13,314 nt of DNA from the NCBI GenBank assembly GCA_018608925.1, contig JABAYQ010000056.1, positions 1-13,314 on the forward strand, given 5' to 3'. Shown here piece after piece: positions 1 to 7,577 of the stretch. The notes below the pieces were generated by a model. That model worked only from the letters and a program-made list of their open reading frames with translations, had not been told where the DNA came from and did no database searches. The position numbers were made by a program, and so were the translations under genes. Every line of letters starts with the position of its first letter. Within the stretch, counting starts at the first letter, position 1. The stretch is from Cryomorphaceae bacterium (lineage in GTDB: Bacteria > Bacteroidota > Bacteroidia > Flavobacteriales > UBA7312).

Positions 1-536
1 CCATCACTATCATAACCATTAAATCCATTAACCATCATTAACTGATAATTAACAGAATAGTCAGGAAGGCGACCGCTAACACCCGCACCAATTTCTCTCC
101 ATGTTGTAGGAACAATGTATTTATCAACACTCGTTCTTTCTACACCGTTAAAAGTGTTAGGCTCGTGGTAAAGATTTTGAATCCCCATAGGAATCAACAT
201 CAAACCTGACTGGAAACTAATGTTGTCATTTATTTTGTAATCTAAGAAAGCTTGTTCTACATATAATTCTACAACATGCTCGTACTCCACTTCTGAAACA
301 AAAGTTACTCTGTCGTTAAATTTATATCCAAGAAAACTAACAAGTCTATGTACATCTAACTTTGCGTTAGACTCTCTATTGTTATCCTCGTTTAAATAAA
401 AATTACCATGAACCTCGCCATAGCCACCTAATATTAATCCTTTATTACCACCTAATATTTTTTCTGTAGTACTTTGCTGAGCAAAAGCTACATTAAGCGT
501 GCATAAAAGACTAAATAAAATAAAATAATACTTCAT
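1..536 (-). CDS. Outer-membrane porin, OprO/OprP-like (3' end outside window)
   Basis: The reverse strand reads open from an ATG at 534-536 to the window edge, giving 178 residues of a longer protein. Residues 1-19 form a Sec signal peptide (hydrophobic core, cleavage likely in VAFA|QQ). The mature part then shows features I associate with Bacteroidota phosphate-selective-porin-like beta-barrels: GGYGEVHGN at 37-45, DVHRLVSFLGYKF at 61-73, an EVEYEH strand at 82-87, LIPMGI at 114-119, and a conserved loop VDKYIVPTTWREIGAG at 137-152. Alternating hydrophobic residues fit transmembrane beta-strands. The role would be passive uptake of small solutes through the outer membrane; the substrate cannot be read from the sequence. 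The missing C-terminal part would hold the remaining strands. It is transcribed away from the lipoprotein gene at 664. Family assignment is from remembered motifs, not a search. Confidence 0.8.
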   Translation of the reverse strand, partial: MKYYFILFSLLCTLNVAFAQQSTTEKILGGNKGLILGGYGEVHGNFYLNEDNNRESNAKLDVHRLVSFLGYKFNDRVTFVSEVEYEHVVELYVEQAFLDYKINDNISFQSGLMLIPMGIQNLYHEPNTFNGVERTSVDKYIVPTTWREIGAGVSGRLPDYSVNYQLMMVNGFNGYDSD

Positions 537-576
537 AATTATGATTTTAATTTATTTGTTAAAGTTAAATAATGCG

Positions 577-584
577 CAAATATA
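577..584 (-). promoter_or_regulatory. -7 promoter box for the porin gene
   Basis: On the minus strand the sequence is TATATTTG, a full match to the Bacteroidota -7 consensus TAnnTTTG. It predicts transcription starting near 571, giving a 5' leader of about 35 bases before the ATG at 536. No good -33 TTG/TTTG element is visible upstream. The leader is AT-rich and has no Shine-Dalgarno sequence, as is usual in this phylum. Confidence 0.55.
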
Positions 585-651
585 AAGTTTATTTTTATTT
601 AGACTTAATATAAATAGTAATTTTTAAAATATTTTTTATTGCATTTATGTG

Positions 652-659
652 TACCTTTA
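652..659 (+). promoter_or_regulatory. -7-like box directly before the ATG at 664
   Basis: TACCTTTA matches seven of the eight positions of TAnnTTTG, missing only the final G. It ends 4 bases before the ATG at 664, so the transcript would begin at or next to the start codon. The rest of the 537-663 intergenic stretch is A/T-rich and holds only this box and the porin's -7 box on the other strand. No -33 element is evident. Confidence 0.4.
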
Positions 660-663
660 TGAA

Positions 664-1035
664 ATGAAAAAAATACTCTTTATAGCAATACTTTTTTCCT
701 CTTGTACTAGCACTAATATATTATTGAACGCTAGTTCTCAAGAGTGGACAGGAGGACTGAAAGGATCTGGAAGCGGAACCAATTATAAATTTATTTTGAT
801 TGCTCCCGAATCTGACAATGCATTCTCAGTAAATGACATTTGCGTGGACGGTAAATTATATAATGGCGTTATTTACCAGAAAAATTTCAGCAAAGGAGAC
901 ACCCTATTAATATCTTCAAGAAAAACAACAGAAAGCTGTAATCAAGAAAATGTAATAAGTTATTTTCTAAATGAGGAAAAGCAATATTTAAAAATTGAAT
1001 CTATTGAGAGATTACCTAAATTATTATATCAATAA
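664..1035 (+). CDS. Small lipoprotein of unknown function
   Basis: A 123-residue protein begins MKKILFIAILFSSC, a short lipoprotein signal with the lipidated Cys at residue 14. An in-frame GTG at 649 would add five residues before the basic start of the signal peptide, and it overlaps the -7-like box, so ATG 664 is preferred. The mature part has WTGGLKGSGSGTNYKFIL near residues 28-45, a beta-rich middle, and two further Cys (in DICVDG and ESCNQEN) that could form a disulfide. I associate the W-GG-GSG-G-Y pattern with uncharacterised Bacteroidota lipoproteins but cannot name a family. It is likely anchored in the envelope. It stands alone, with the divergent porin behind it and a separate promoter for gpmI 38 bases ahead. 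Confidence 0.75.
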   Translation: MKKILFIAILFSSCTSTNILLNASSQEWTGGLKGSGSGTNYKFILIAPESDNAFSVNDICVDGKLYNGVIYQKNFSKGDTLLISSRKTTESCNQENVISYFLNEEKQYLKIESIERLPKLLYQ

Positions 1036-1060
1036 AAACATATAAACTTTTATTATATTT

Positions 1061-1068
1061 TATATTTG
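1061..1068 (+). promoter_or_regulatory. -7 promoter box for gpmI and the operon behind it
   Basis: TATATTTG is an exact match to TAnnTTTG and lies in a 38-base AT-rich gap. It ends 5 bases before the ATG at 1074, which predicts a transcription start at or beside the start codon and so a leaderless mRNA. No convincing -33 element is seen 17-23 bases upstream. It is the only promoter-like site I find ahead of the seven genes from 1074 to 8005. Confidence 0.6.
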
Positions 1069-1073
1069 CTAGA

Positions 1074-2591
1074 ATGAAAGGAAAGAAGACAATTTTGATG
1101 ATTTTAGACGGCTGGGGACATGGTGATCATTCTAAATCGGACGCAATATTTAATGCCAAAACACCATTTATAGACTCTCTATACAAAGATGCTCTTAGCT
1201 CGGAATTACTCACTCACGGAGAACACGTGGGCTTACCAGACCGGCAAATGGGAAACTCTGAAGTCGGTCATTTAAATATTGGGGCAGGAAGGGTTGTTTT
1301 TCAAGACTTAGCTAAAATAAATAATGCTGTTAAAAACGACGAAATAGGAGTAAATGAACAACTACTAGCCTCATTTCGTTATTGTTTAGACAATAACAAA
1401 CCCCTTCATTTAATGGGATTGGTTTCTGACGGAGGAATTCATTCTCACAACAAACACCTTTACGAGATTTGCCGACTGGCTAAGCAACATCAGCTAAAAG
1501 AAGTCTATATTCATGCTTTTACCGATGGAAGAGACACAGACCCAAAGAGCGCAATAAAATTTATTGAAGAATTACAATCCAATCTTTACGGAGCAAAAAT
1601 TGCCAGCCTATGTGGTCGCTATTACTCAATGGATCGAGATAATAGATGGGAAAGAATTAAACTAGCTTATGATCTTTTGGTAAATGGTAAAGGTCAAAAA
1701 AGTAATAATATATTGGAAAGCATTCTATCGTCATACCAAGAAGGAATAACCGACGAATTTATTAAACCATTGGTTTGTATAGACCAAGAAGAAAGGCCGA
1801 TTGCAACTATTGGAAATGGAGATGGGCTTATTTGTTTTAATTTCAGAACAGATAGATGTAGGGAGATTTCGAGCGTATTAACCCAACAAAGCATGGAAGA
1901 GTTTGGAATGTCTAAGCTAGATATTCATTACACTACCATGACCGAATATGACAAAACATTCGAAAACGTTAACGTTCTATTTAAAAAAGATAACTTAAAA
2001 AACACTCTAGGGGAAGTTATTGCCGACAACAACCTTCACCAAATAAGAATTGCTGAAACCGAAAAGTATCCTCATGTCACCTTTTTCTTTTCTGGAGGTC
2101 GAGAACTGGTTTTCGATAAGGAAAAAAGGTTAATGGCCCCATCGCCAAAAGTTGCTACATATGATTTAATGCCCGAAATGAGTGCTCAAGAAATAGTAGA
2201 TAAAATCACTCCAGAAATTAATAAGCAGGAAGTAGATTTTGTTTGTCTCAACTTTGCCAACCCAGACATGGTTGGCCATACAGGCAACTATGATGCCATC
2301 AAAAAAGCGGTAGAAATTGTAGATGAATGCGCCAAAGATGTAGTGGAAGCAGGGATTAAAAACGACTACGCATTTGTAATAATTGCAGACCATGGAAACG
2401 CAGACTTTGCTTTAAACCAAAACGGAAGTCCTAATACTGCTCATACCACAAACCCAGTACCTTGTTTTATTTTAAACACAGACTATAAAAATTTAGAAAA
2501 CGGAAAGTTAGGAGACATAGCTCCTACTATTTTAAAAATAATGGAGGTGGAAATCCCATCTCAAATGACAGGAAAAATTCTAGTAAAATAA
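1074..2591 (+). CDS. gpmI: 2,3-bisphosphoglycerate-independent phosphoglycerate mutase
   Basis: This cytoplasmic glycolytic and gluconeogenic enzyme interconverts 3- and 2-phosphoglycerate through a phosphoserine intermediate, using two Mn2+ ions. At 505 residues it has the usual family length, and its numbering follows the Bacillus stearothermophilus enzyme closely: metal ligand D12 in LDGWG, nucleophile S62 in MGNSEVGH, substrate-site H123 in SDGGIHSH, and R153/D154 in TDGRDTD. NFRTDR is present in the substrate-binding half. The C-terminal metal ligands are D398 and H402 in NPDMVGH, D439/H440 in ADHG, and H457 in TAHTT. All expected catalytic residues are present, so it should be active. 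The ATG at 1074 places D12 correctly. It leads a chain of closely spaced genes whose later members are all exported; the M20 peptidase begins 4 bases after its stop. Confidence 0.98.
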   Translation: MKGKKTILMILDGWGHGDHSKSDAIFNAKTPFIDSLYKDALSSELLTHGEHVGLPDRQMGNSEVGHLNIGAGRVVFQDLAKINNAVKNDEIGVNEQLLASFRYCLDNNKPLHLMGLVSDGGIHSHNKHLYEICRLAKQHQLKEVYIHAFTDGRDTDPKSAIKFIEELQSNLYGAKIASLCGRYYSMDRDNRWERIKLAYDLLVNGKGQKSNNILESILSSYQEGITDEFIKPLVCIDQEERPIATIGNGDGLICFNFRTDRCREISSVLTQQSMEEFGMSKLDIHYTTMTEYDKTFENVNVLFKKDNLKNTLGEVIADNNLHQIRIAETEKYPHVTFFFSGGRELVFDKEKRLMAPSPKVATYDLMPEMSAQEIVDKITPEINKQEVDFVCLNFANPDMVGHTGNYDAIKKAVEIVDECAKDVVEAGIKNDYAFVIIADHGNADFALNQNGSPNTAHTTNPVPCFILNTDYKNLENGKLGDIAPTILKIMEVEIPSQMTGKILVK

Positions 2592-2595
2592 TTAT

Positions 2596-3993
2596 ATGGA
2601 ACACATTAAAAATTACATTGACCAAAACAAGAACAGATTCTTAGACGAACTAATTGATCTATTAAAAATTCCATCTATTAGCGCTGACCCTGCATATGCT
2701 AAAGACGTTTTAAACTGTGCCGAGCAAGTAAAGACTAGTCTTATAGAAGCAGGAGCTGATAATGTAGAAATTTGTGAAACTCCAGGATACCCAATTGTAT
2801 ACGGAGAAAAAATCATAGACAAAAATAAACCAACCGTATTGGTTTATGGTCATTATGATGTGCAGCCAGCTGACCCTCTAGAATTATGGGATAGTGGCCC
2901 GTTTGAGCCAATAATTAAGAAAACAGACATTCACCCACAAGGAGCTATTTTTGCCAGAGGTGCTTGCGACGACAAAGGCCAGATGTATATGCACGTCAAA
3001 GCTTTCGAATTGATGATGAAAACCAATAGTCTAGATTGTAATGTAAAATTTATGATTGAAGGAGAGGAAGAAGTGGGGTCTAACAATTTAGAAGAATTTG
3101 TGAAAAACAATAAAGAGAAACTAACTTGCGATGCCATTCTTATTTCTGACACAGGTATTATTGCAAACGACACTCCTTCAATCACTACAGGCCTCAAAGG
3201 ACTTAGTTATATGGAAGTAGAAGTTACTGGCCCTAACCGTGACTTACATTCCGGACTTTATGGAGGAGCTGTAGCAAATCCTATCAATATATTATGTGAA
3301 ATGATTGCTTCATTAAAAAATGAAGATAACCGAATTACTATCGATGGCTTTTACGACAATGTGTTAGACTTATCCAATGAAGAAAGAGAAGATATTGCTC
3401 GTGCGCCATTTTCTTTAGATAAATATAAAGCTGCTCTAGATTTAAGCGATGTACATGGTGAAAAAGGATATACTACCATGGAACGAACAGGAATACGGCC
3501 AACTCTTGATGTAAACGGCATTTGGGGTGGATACATTGGTGAAGGAGCTAAAACTGTAATTGCCTCAAAGGCATACGCCAAAATTTCTATGCGATTAGTG
3601 CCAAACCAATCGGATGAAGAAATAACAAGAAAGTTCACAGAACACTTCCAGAAAATTGCTCCAAAAAGTGTGTCGGTTAAAATAATGCCACACCATGGAG
3701 GAGAGCCTTATCAGTCCCCTACCGATATCAACGCTTATAAAGCTGCTAGCATGGCAATGGAAACTACCTACGGCAAAAAACCTGTGCCAGTTAAAAGCGG
3801 AGGTAGTATACCGATAGTTGCATTGTTCGAAAAAGAACTAAACGTAAAGTCTATTTTAATGGGATTTGGACTAGATAGCGATGCTATCCATTCACCAAAC
3901 GAGCATTACGGAATTTTCAATTACTTAAAAGGAATTGAAACTATTCCACATTTTTATGCTAACTTTAACAAGTTATATGAAGGTAAAGCTTAA
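2596..3993 (+). CDS. M20 family metallodipeptidase
   Basis: A 465-residue zinc peptidase of the M20 (PepV/CNDP-like) family, which removes residues from dipeptides or small peptides. Di-zinc site residues are visible in order: H86 and D88 in YGHYDVQP, bridging Asp at 125 in GACDDKGQ, the catalytic and metal Glu pair within 157-159 of EGEEEVGS, D186 in SDTG, and H432 in AIHSPNE. H218 in DLHSG lies in the dimerisation ('lid') domain, which is inserted between the two parts of the catalytic domain. There is no signal peptide, so it should act in the cytoplasm. It follows gpmI by 4 bases, and its last 17 bases overlap the next gene, which suggests translational coupling. Its substrate range cannot be read from sequence; such genes are often annotated simply as 'dipeptidase'. 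Confidence 0.93.
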   Translation: MEHIKNYIDQNKNRFLDELIDLLKIPSISADPAYAKDVLNCAEQVKTSLIEAGADNVEICETPGYPIVYGEKIIDKNKPTVLVYGHYDVQPADPLELWDSGPFEPIIKKTDIHPQGAIFARGACDDKGQMYMHVKAFELMMKTNSLDCNVKFMIEGEEEVGSNNLEEFVKNNKEKLTCDAILISDTGIIANDTPSITTGLKGLSYMEVEVTGPNRDLHSGLYGGAVANPINILCEMIASLKNEDNRITIDGFYDNVLDLSNEEREDIARAPFSLDKYKAALDLSDVHGEKGYTTMERTGIRPTLDVNGIWGGYIGEGAKTVIASKAYAKISMRLVPNQSDEEITRKFTEHFQKIAPKSVSVKIMPHHGGEPYQSPTDINAYKAASMAMETTYGKKPVPVKSGGSIPIVALFEKELNVKSILMGFGLDSDAIHSPNEHYGIFNYLKGIETIPHFYANFNKLYEGKA

Positions 3994-4855
3994 TTTTTTA
4001 TGTTTATTTTTTACTCTATTTGTTGTTTCATCTTGTAATAATGATAGAGATGCTGTTTTAGTAGAGGGTAATATTGCTCCTCCTGACCCAACAATAGAAA
4101 TGGTTGTTGTGGAAGGCTACATAAATAAATTATACATCAGTTTATTAGGAAGAGAACCCTCTGTAAACGAGTTTAATATTGCAATTGATTTACTAGGGGA
4201 GCAACTTGTCGAGCAAGATCGCATATTATTAGTGAGTCAGATTCAGGAAGACCCTAATTATTACAAAAATCAGCTTGATATTTTTCGACAAGATTACCTC
4301 AACGGAATTGATACTTCCCTAATAAGAAAAGACTTTGTTGAACCTTATGAGTATGCTTTAGAAAACGAGGAAAACCCTATCATTTATGAGGAAATTGAAA
4401 AGGAATTAAACTCTTTGTATTTATTATACAACATCGATTTAGACCTTATTTTAAACAATATCGATGTAACGGAGGTTCTACGAAGAATAGTAGACAATCC
4501 GGTATATGATGAAATAAATATGGGAGTAGAAAACTACATTGTTTCTATGAGTCAAAACTTTCTGCACCGCTACCCTACTAATTCTGAATTAGAGAGTGCA
4601 ACTTTAATGATTGAAGGAGAACAGTCTTATTGTTTTGGAGGTAATGGCGATAGTAAATCGGACTTTAACAATTTGTTTTTCAATCATGACGGATATTTTG
4701 AAGGACAAGTAGTCACCAACTACAATAAGCTGTTATACAGAAGCCCTAACTCTTCAGAAGCATCGGAATTAGCATACTCATACAAGCAAAACAGAAACTT
4801 TAAAGAGCTACAAAAAACAATTTTAATTAGTAACGAATTTATCGGAATAGAATGA
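3977..4855 (+). CDS. Lipoprotein A with three repeated Y..L..R.P..E modules
   Basis: A 292-residue predicted lipoprotein. ATG 3977 is chosen because it begins a clean signal peptide (MKVKLNF then a hydrophobic core) with the lipobox Cys at residue 20 (VVSSC). An earlier in-frame ATG at 3935 would add 14 residues and bury the signal. The gene overlaps the M20 stop by 17 bases. The mature part is acidic and mostly helical. Three stretches look alike: 48-75 (YINKLYISLLGREPSVNEF), 187-214 (YIVSMSQNFLHRYPTNSEL) and 245-292 (VVTNYNKLLYRSPNSSEA, ending in ISNEFIG). The pattern recalls DUF1549 helices ('LLGR.P...E') and also DUF4214-like repeats, but I assign neither. No catalytic motif is seen. It probably works with the DUF1501-like and cytochrome-like products of the same operon; its exact role is unknown. 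Confidence 0.8.
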   Translation: MKVKLNFLCLFFTLFVVSSCNNDRDAVLVEGNIAPPDPTIEMVVVEGYINKLYISLLGREPSVNEFNIAIDLLGEQLVEQDRILLVSQIQEDPNYYKNQLDIFRQDYLNGIDTSLIRKDFVEPYEYALENEENPIIYEEIEKELNSLYLLYNIDLDLILNNIDVTEVLRRIVDNPVYDEINMGVENYIVSMSQNFLHRYPTNSELESATLMIEGEQSYCFGGNGDSKSDFNNLFFNHDGYFEGQVVTNYNKLLYRSPNSSEASELAYSYKQNRNFKELQKTILISNEFIGIE

Positions 4856-5340
4856 AAACTTTTTACTTCTTATTAATTTCTGTATTATTTATTTCTGCTT
4901 GTCAGAAAGATGATCCTGCTTATTTGTTCGAATTAGAAAACGTTCAGGTAAAACCAAGCTCTGCCAACAAAGACAGACTAAAAACAGACATCGAATTTGT
5001 ATCGATTGCTTACAACGATTTATTTGGAAATAACATTAGCCAAAGCGAATTAGATAATATCATTACTACTTACCAATCTTTTGGAGACAAATCATTAGTA
5101 ATCGAATTAATAATAAGAAAATTTGTGTTTTCAGCAGAAAGTAACATCCCTACAATTGACAGATCTAGTGAAGAATCTATAGAAGCATTCGTGCAACAAT
5201 CGTACGAAAAGGTTTATAACAGGACACCTAATGCTTTTGAGAAATGGTATCTGTCAGATTTCTTAAATTCCAATGAAGAGGTAAATAGTCAAGTATATTA
5301 TTATTCTATAATGACAGCTAACGAATACCGTTATTACTAA
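4852..5340 (+). CDS. Lipoprotein B with two repeated modules, paralogous to A
   Basis: A 162-residue lipoprotein with signal MKTFYFLLISVLFISAC, the lipidated Cys being residue 17. Its ATG overlaps the TGA of lipoprotein A (ATGA), the hallmark of coupled translation. The mature part shows two copies of the module found in lipoprotein A: a weaker one at 49-80 (FVSIAYNDLFGNNISQSEL) and a strong one at 113-162 (FVQQSYEKVYNRTPNAFEK, ending in MTANEYRYY). The C-terminal copy closely mirrors the end of lipoprotein A (YNKLLYRSPNSSEA, then ISNEFIG). The protein is therefore probably a shortened paralogue of A, and the two may pair. No enzyme motif or metal site is evident and I do not recognise a named family. 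It sits 3 bases before the DUF1501-like gene. Confidence 0.78.
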   Translation: MKTFYFLLISVLFISACQKDDPAYLFELENVQVKPSSANKDRLKTDIEFVSIAYNDLFGNNISQSELDNIITTYQSFGDKSLVIELIIRKFVFSAESNIPTIDRSSEESIEAFVQQSYEKVYNRTPNAFEKWYLSDFLNSNEEVNSQVYYYSIMTANEYRYY

Positions 5341-5343
5341 GAT

Positions 5344-6657
5344 ATGAAAAGAAGATCATTCATAAAGAAAGTAGGCTTAACTGCTGGAGCAAGTTTGGTT
5401 GCTCCATACATACTTCCATCTGGAAGGCTGTTTGCTGCTACCGGAACTCGCAAAGCAAACCACGTAGTAGTTTGTCTTTTTGCTGGAGGAGTTAGAAGCC
5501 TTGAATCTCACAACTACAGCAATGGAGAATACGGTAATGTTATGCCCTATACTTTTAACGGTAACCCTAGTAATATTGAAGGTGTAGATATCGGAACCGT
5601 GCTTGGGACTCCATCAGGACAAAGCCTACAACAGCAAGGAACTCTTTTTAATGATTTTAAATTAAAAAACGGACCAACGGGTCATTATAACGGACATGCT
5701 ACAGTGCTAACTGGAGTTTATGCAAACGGAAATGTTAACATAAATGCAAATCCGAGAAACCCTACGCTATTTGAGTTATATAGAAAACATAACTCCCCTT
5801 CTATGAGCGCGCTAAACACCTGGTGGGTTTCTAATTCTCTTGGTCCATATCCCCAATTAAATTACAGCAGCTACCCTGGTTACGGCTCGCAATACGGAGC
5901 AAACCATATTCAACCTCTTAGCTTTTTATCCTCTGGTTACAATTCTGTTTATACTGCAAACGATCCTTTAACAGGATCACAAGAATTGAATAATAAAATA
6001 AATGCCATAAGAGGATTTTGCGACGATAACTTCAGCAAAGAATTTGCTAGTAGCGCTGGAGTTGTAAATACTTTGCAAGAAAAAGAATTATTAAACCAAT
6101 TTATTAAAACCAACTTTCAAAACGTAGAAAGTGGTCAAATACAAGATCCTTGGGGACTAGGAGACGTGTATAATGGCGACATGTATACTATGTATTTTGC
6201 AGAAGAAATAATCAAGGAATACCAACCAGAGTTATTAGTAGTAAATATGCAAAATGTCGATACTGCTCATAACGAAACTACCGAGTATTTAAACAATATG
6301 AAAAGAGCGGACTATTCGCTTCATCATTTATGGCAGACGATACAGAATACCCCAGGAATGGAAAACACTATTTTAATAGCACTACCCGACCACGGAAGAA
6401 ACGCTCAAGGAAATGGAATTTTAGATCAGTACGGAAGAGAAGGAACTGACCATAGTGATGACCAAATGAGTAGAGAAGTTTTCTGTATGATGTTGAGTCA
6501 TCAGGCAGACACTTCGGTAGCTGCAAACTCTATTATCAACAACAGCGCAGGGGAAAGTGTCGACATCGTCCCAACAGTAGCTAATATTTTAGGCTTCGAC
6601 AACGATATACCATCGGGCTTACTAGAAGGAAGAGTACTAACAGAAGCATTCAACTAA
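5344..6657 (+). CDS. Tat-signal DUF1501-like protein, alkaline phosphatase fold
   Basis: A 437-residue exported protein. It opens with a twin-arginine signal (KRRSFIKK at 2-9, hydrophobic segment 10-26, cleavage probably near residue 31). Landmarks of the alkaline phosphatase/sulfatase superfamily follow: a first strand VVVCLFAGGVRS at 41-52, GHYNGHATVLTGVY at 113-126, D306/H309 in NVDTAH, D349/H350 in LPDHGRN, H370 in GTDHSDD, and VDIVPTVANILGF at 407-418. These match the order of metal ligands in GpmI, encoded in the same operon. The position of the usual Ser/Thr/Cys nucleophile is H114, and the Asp before the first GG is A47, so the second metal site looks incomplete, as I recall for DUF1501 proteins. 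Hydrolase activity is uncertain. The gene starts 3 bases after lipoprotein B and overlaps the next start (TAATG). Confidence 0.8.
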   Translation: MKRRSFIKKVGLTAGASLVAPYILPSGRLFAATGTRKANHVVVCLFAGGVRSLESHNYSNGEYGNVMPYTFNGNPSNIEGVDIGTVLGTPSGQSLQQQGTLFNDFKLKNGPTGHYNGHATVLTGVYANGNVNINANPRNPTLFELYRKHNSPSMSALNTWWVSNSLGPYPQLNYSSYPGYGSQYGANHIQPLSFLSSGYNSVYTANDPLTGSQELNNKINAIRGFCDDNFSKEFASSAGVVNTLQEKELLNQFIKTNFQNVESGQIQDPWGLGDVYNGDMYTMYFAEEIIKEYQPELLVVNMQNVDTAHNETTEYLNNMKRADYSLHHLWQTIQNTPGMENTILIALPDHGRNAQGNGILDQYGREGTDHSDDQMSREVFCMMLSHQADTSVAANSIINNSAGESVDIVPTVANILGFDNDIPSGLLEGRVLTEAFN

Positions 6658-7577
6658 TGAGATATTATTTATCTATTTTATTAATCGGACTTTTCACTAT
6701 AATAGGTTGTAAGGAAGAATTGCCAGAGCCTTACAATCCGTATGACGCTGTTATTTATGAAGTAAATTTTGAGCCAGTAAATCAGGAGGAACCTAATTCT
6801 TTAACTAGAACCCACGACGAAGTCTTTCAACCCAAATGCAATGTTTTAGGATGCCACGACGGATCGTTTGAGCCAGATTTTAGAACACCACAAAGCACTT
6901 ATTCTACCTTAGTTTATCATTCTATAATCAAAAACAATGCCCAAGAAGAATACGAATTTAGAGTAATCCCAGGCGACACTTCAAACTCTGTTCTTTGGCA
7001 AAGGATAACCGACTGTTGCTTTGTCAACCAAAACGACAGAATGCCTCAAGATAACATTGGAATCGCTATGCCTCAAACGGCAATTGATCAAATAGGAAGC
7101 TGGATAATGTCCGGAGCACCTGATATATTCGGCAATTCTATGAGCGCTCCTAACACCTTCCCTAATATCAATGATTTTGGAGTTTATGATATTGAGTACG
7201 ATACATCTTATAGTCAAAATAGAATTGATGATTTGTGGTATATGCCATTTGTTATGCCTGACAACATGAACTTAAATATGGTTATAAATGTGGAAGACGA
7301 CCTAACTCCAAATTTAGAGCTTCTATACAACAAGATCAAAATATCAACAGATGCGGATGACTTTTCAAACGCAATAGAGTTAACTGCTACCTGCCTTGAC
7401 AATGAAGAATTTAATTACCCGTTTATCATCAACTTTAACAGTAATTTGTTCGAAAGCAATCAACAGTATTTTATGCGTTATTATACTTCTGACACTAACA
7501 TAAATGAGTTGATAGAATTTCCTGAAACAGAAGATGAATCTTATTACAAATCTATATGGTCTTTTATCGTTCAGTAA
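6657..7577 (+). CDS. Cytochrome c-like lipoprotein with a CX4CH heme motif
   Basis: A 306-residue lipoprotein with the lipobox Cys at residue 18 (FTIIGC). After a linker comes a small cytochrome c-like domain at about 50-155. It has a CX4CH motif (C61, C66, H67 in KCNVLGCHDG) instead of the usual CXXCH, a likely axial Met at 129 (DRMPQ), and a C-terminal helix IGSWIMSGAP at 146-155, a pattern typical of monoheme domains in the Planctomycete-cytochrome group. Two adjacent Cys (120-121) lie shortly before the Met. The remaining 150 residues are beta-rich without a recognised motif and may be an immunoglobulin-like domain. It would carry electrons or sense redox state at the membrane, if heme is attached. 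Its ATG overlaps the DUF1501-like stop. Heme binding is inferred, not shown. Confidence 0.75.
   Translation: MRYYLSILLIGLFTIIGCKEELPEPYNPYDAVIYEVNFEPVNQEEPNSLTRTHDEVFQPKCNVLGCHDGSFEPDFRTPQSTYSTLVYHSIIKNNAQEEYEFRVIPGDTSNSVLWQRITDCCFVNQNDRMPQDNIGIAMPQTAIDQIGSWIMSGAPDIFGNSMSAPNTFPNINDFGVYDIEYDTSYSQNRIDDLWYMPFVMPDNMNLNMVINVEDDLTPNLELLYNKIKISTDADDFSNAIELTATCLDNEEFNYPFIINFNSNLFESNQQYFMRYYTSDTNINELIEFPETEDESYYKSIWSFIVQ

Noticed and set aside
649-663. In-frame GTG as start of the small lipoprotein
   Set aside because: It adds YLYE-type residues ahead of a normal MKK lipoprotein signal and overlaps the -7-like box; ATG 664 is better.
537-663. Possible small RNA or riboswitch in the divergent intergenic region
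   Set aside because: The stretch is almost pure A/T with no stable hairpin; the two promoter boxes explain it sufficiently.
2166-3638. Several antisense open frames opposite gpmI and the M20 peptidase
   Set aside because: They mirror well-conserved genes, have no promoter-like sites, and their products look random.
3935-3976. Earlier ATG for lipoprotein A
   Set aside because: It lies deep in the peptidase gene and would add 14 residues before a clean signal peptide that starts at 3977.
3977-5340. Firm naming of lipoproteins A and B as DUF1549 or DUF4214 proteins
   Set aside because: Only a short pattern is shared; without a profile search the families cannot be told apart.
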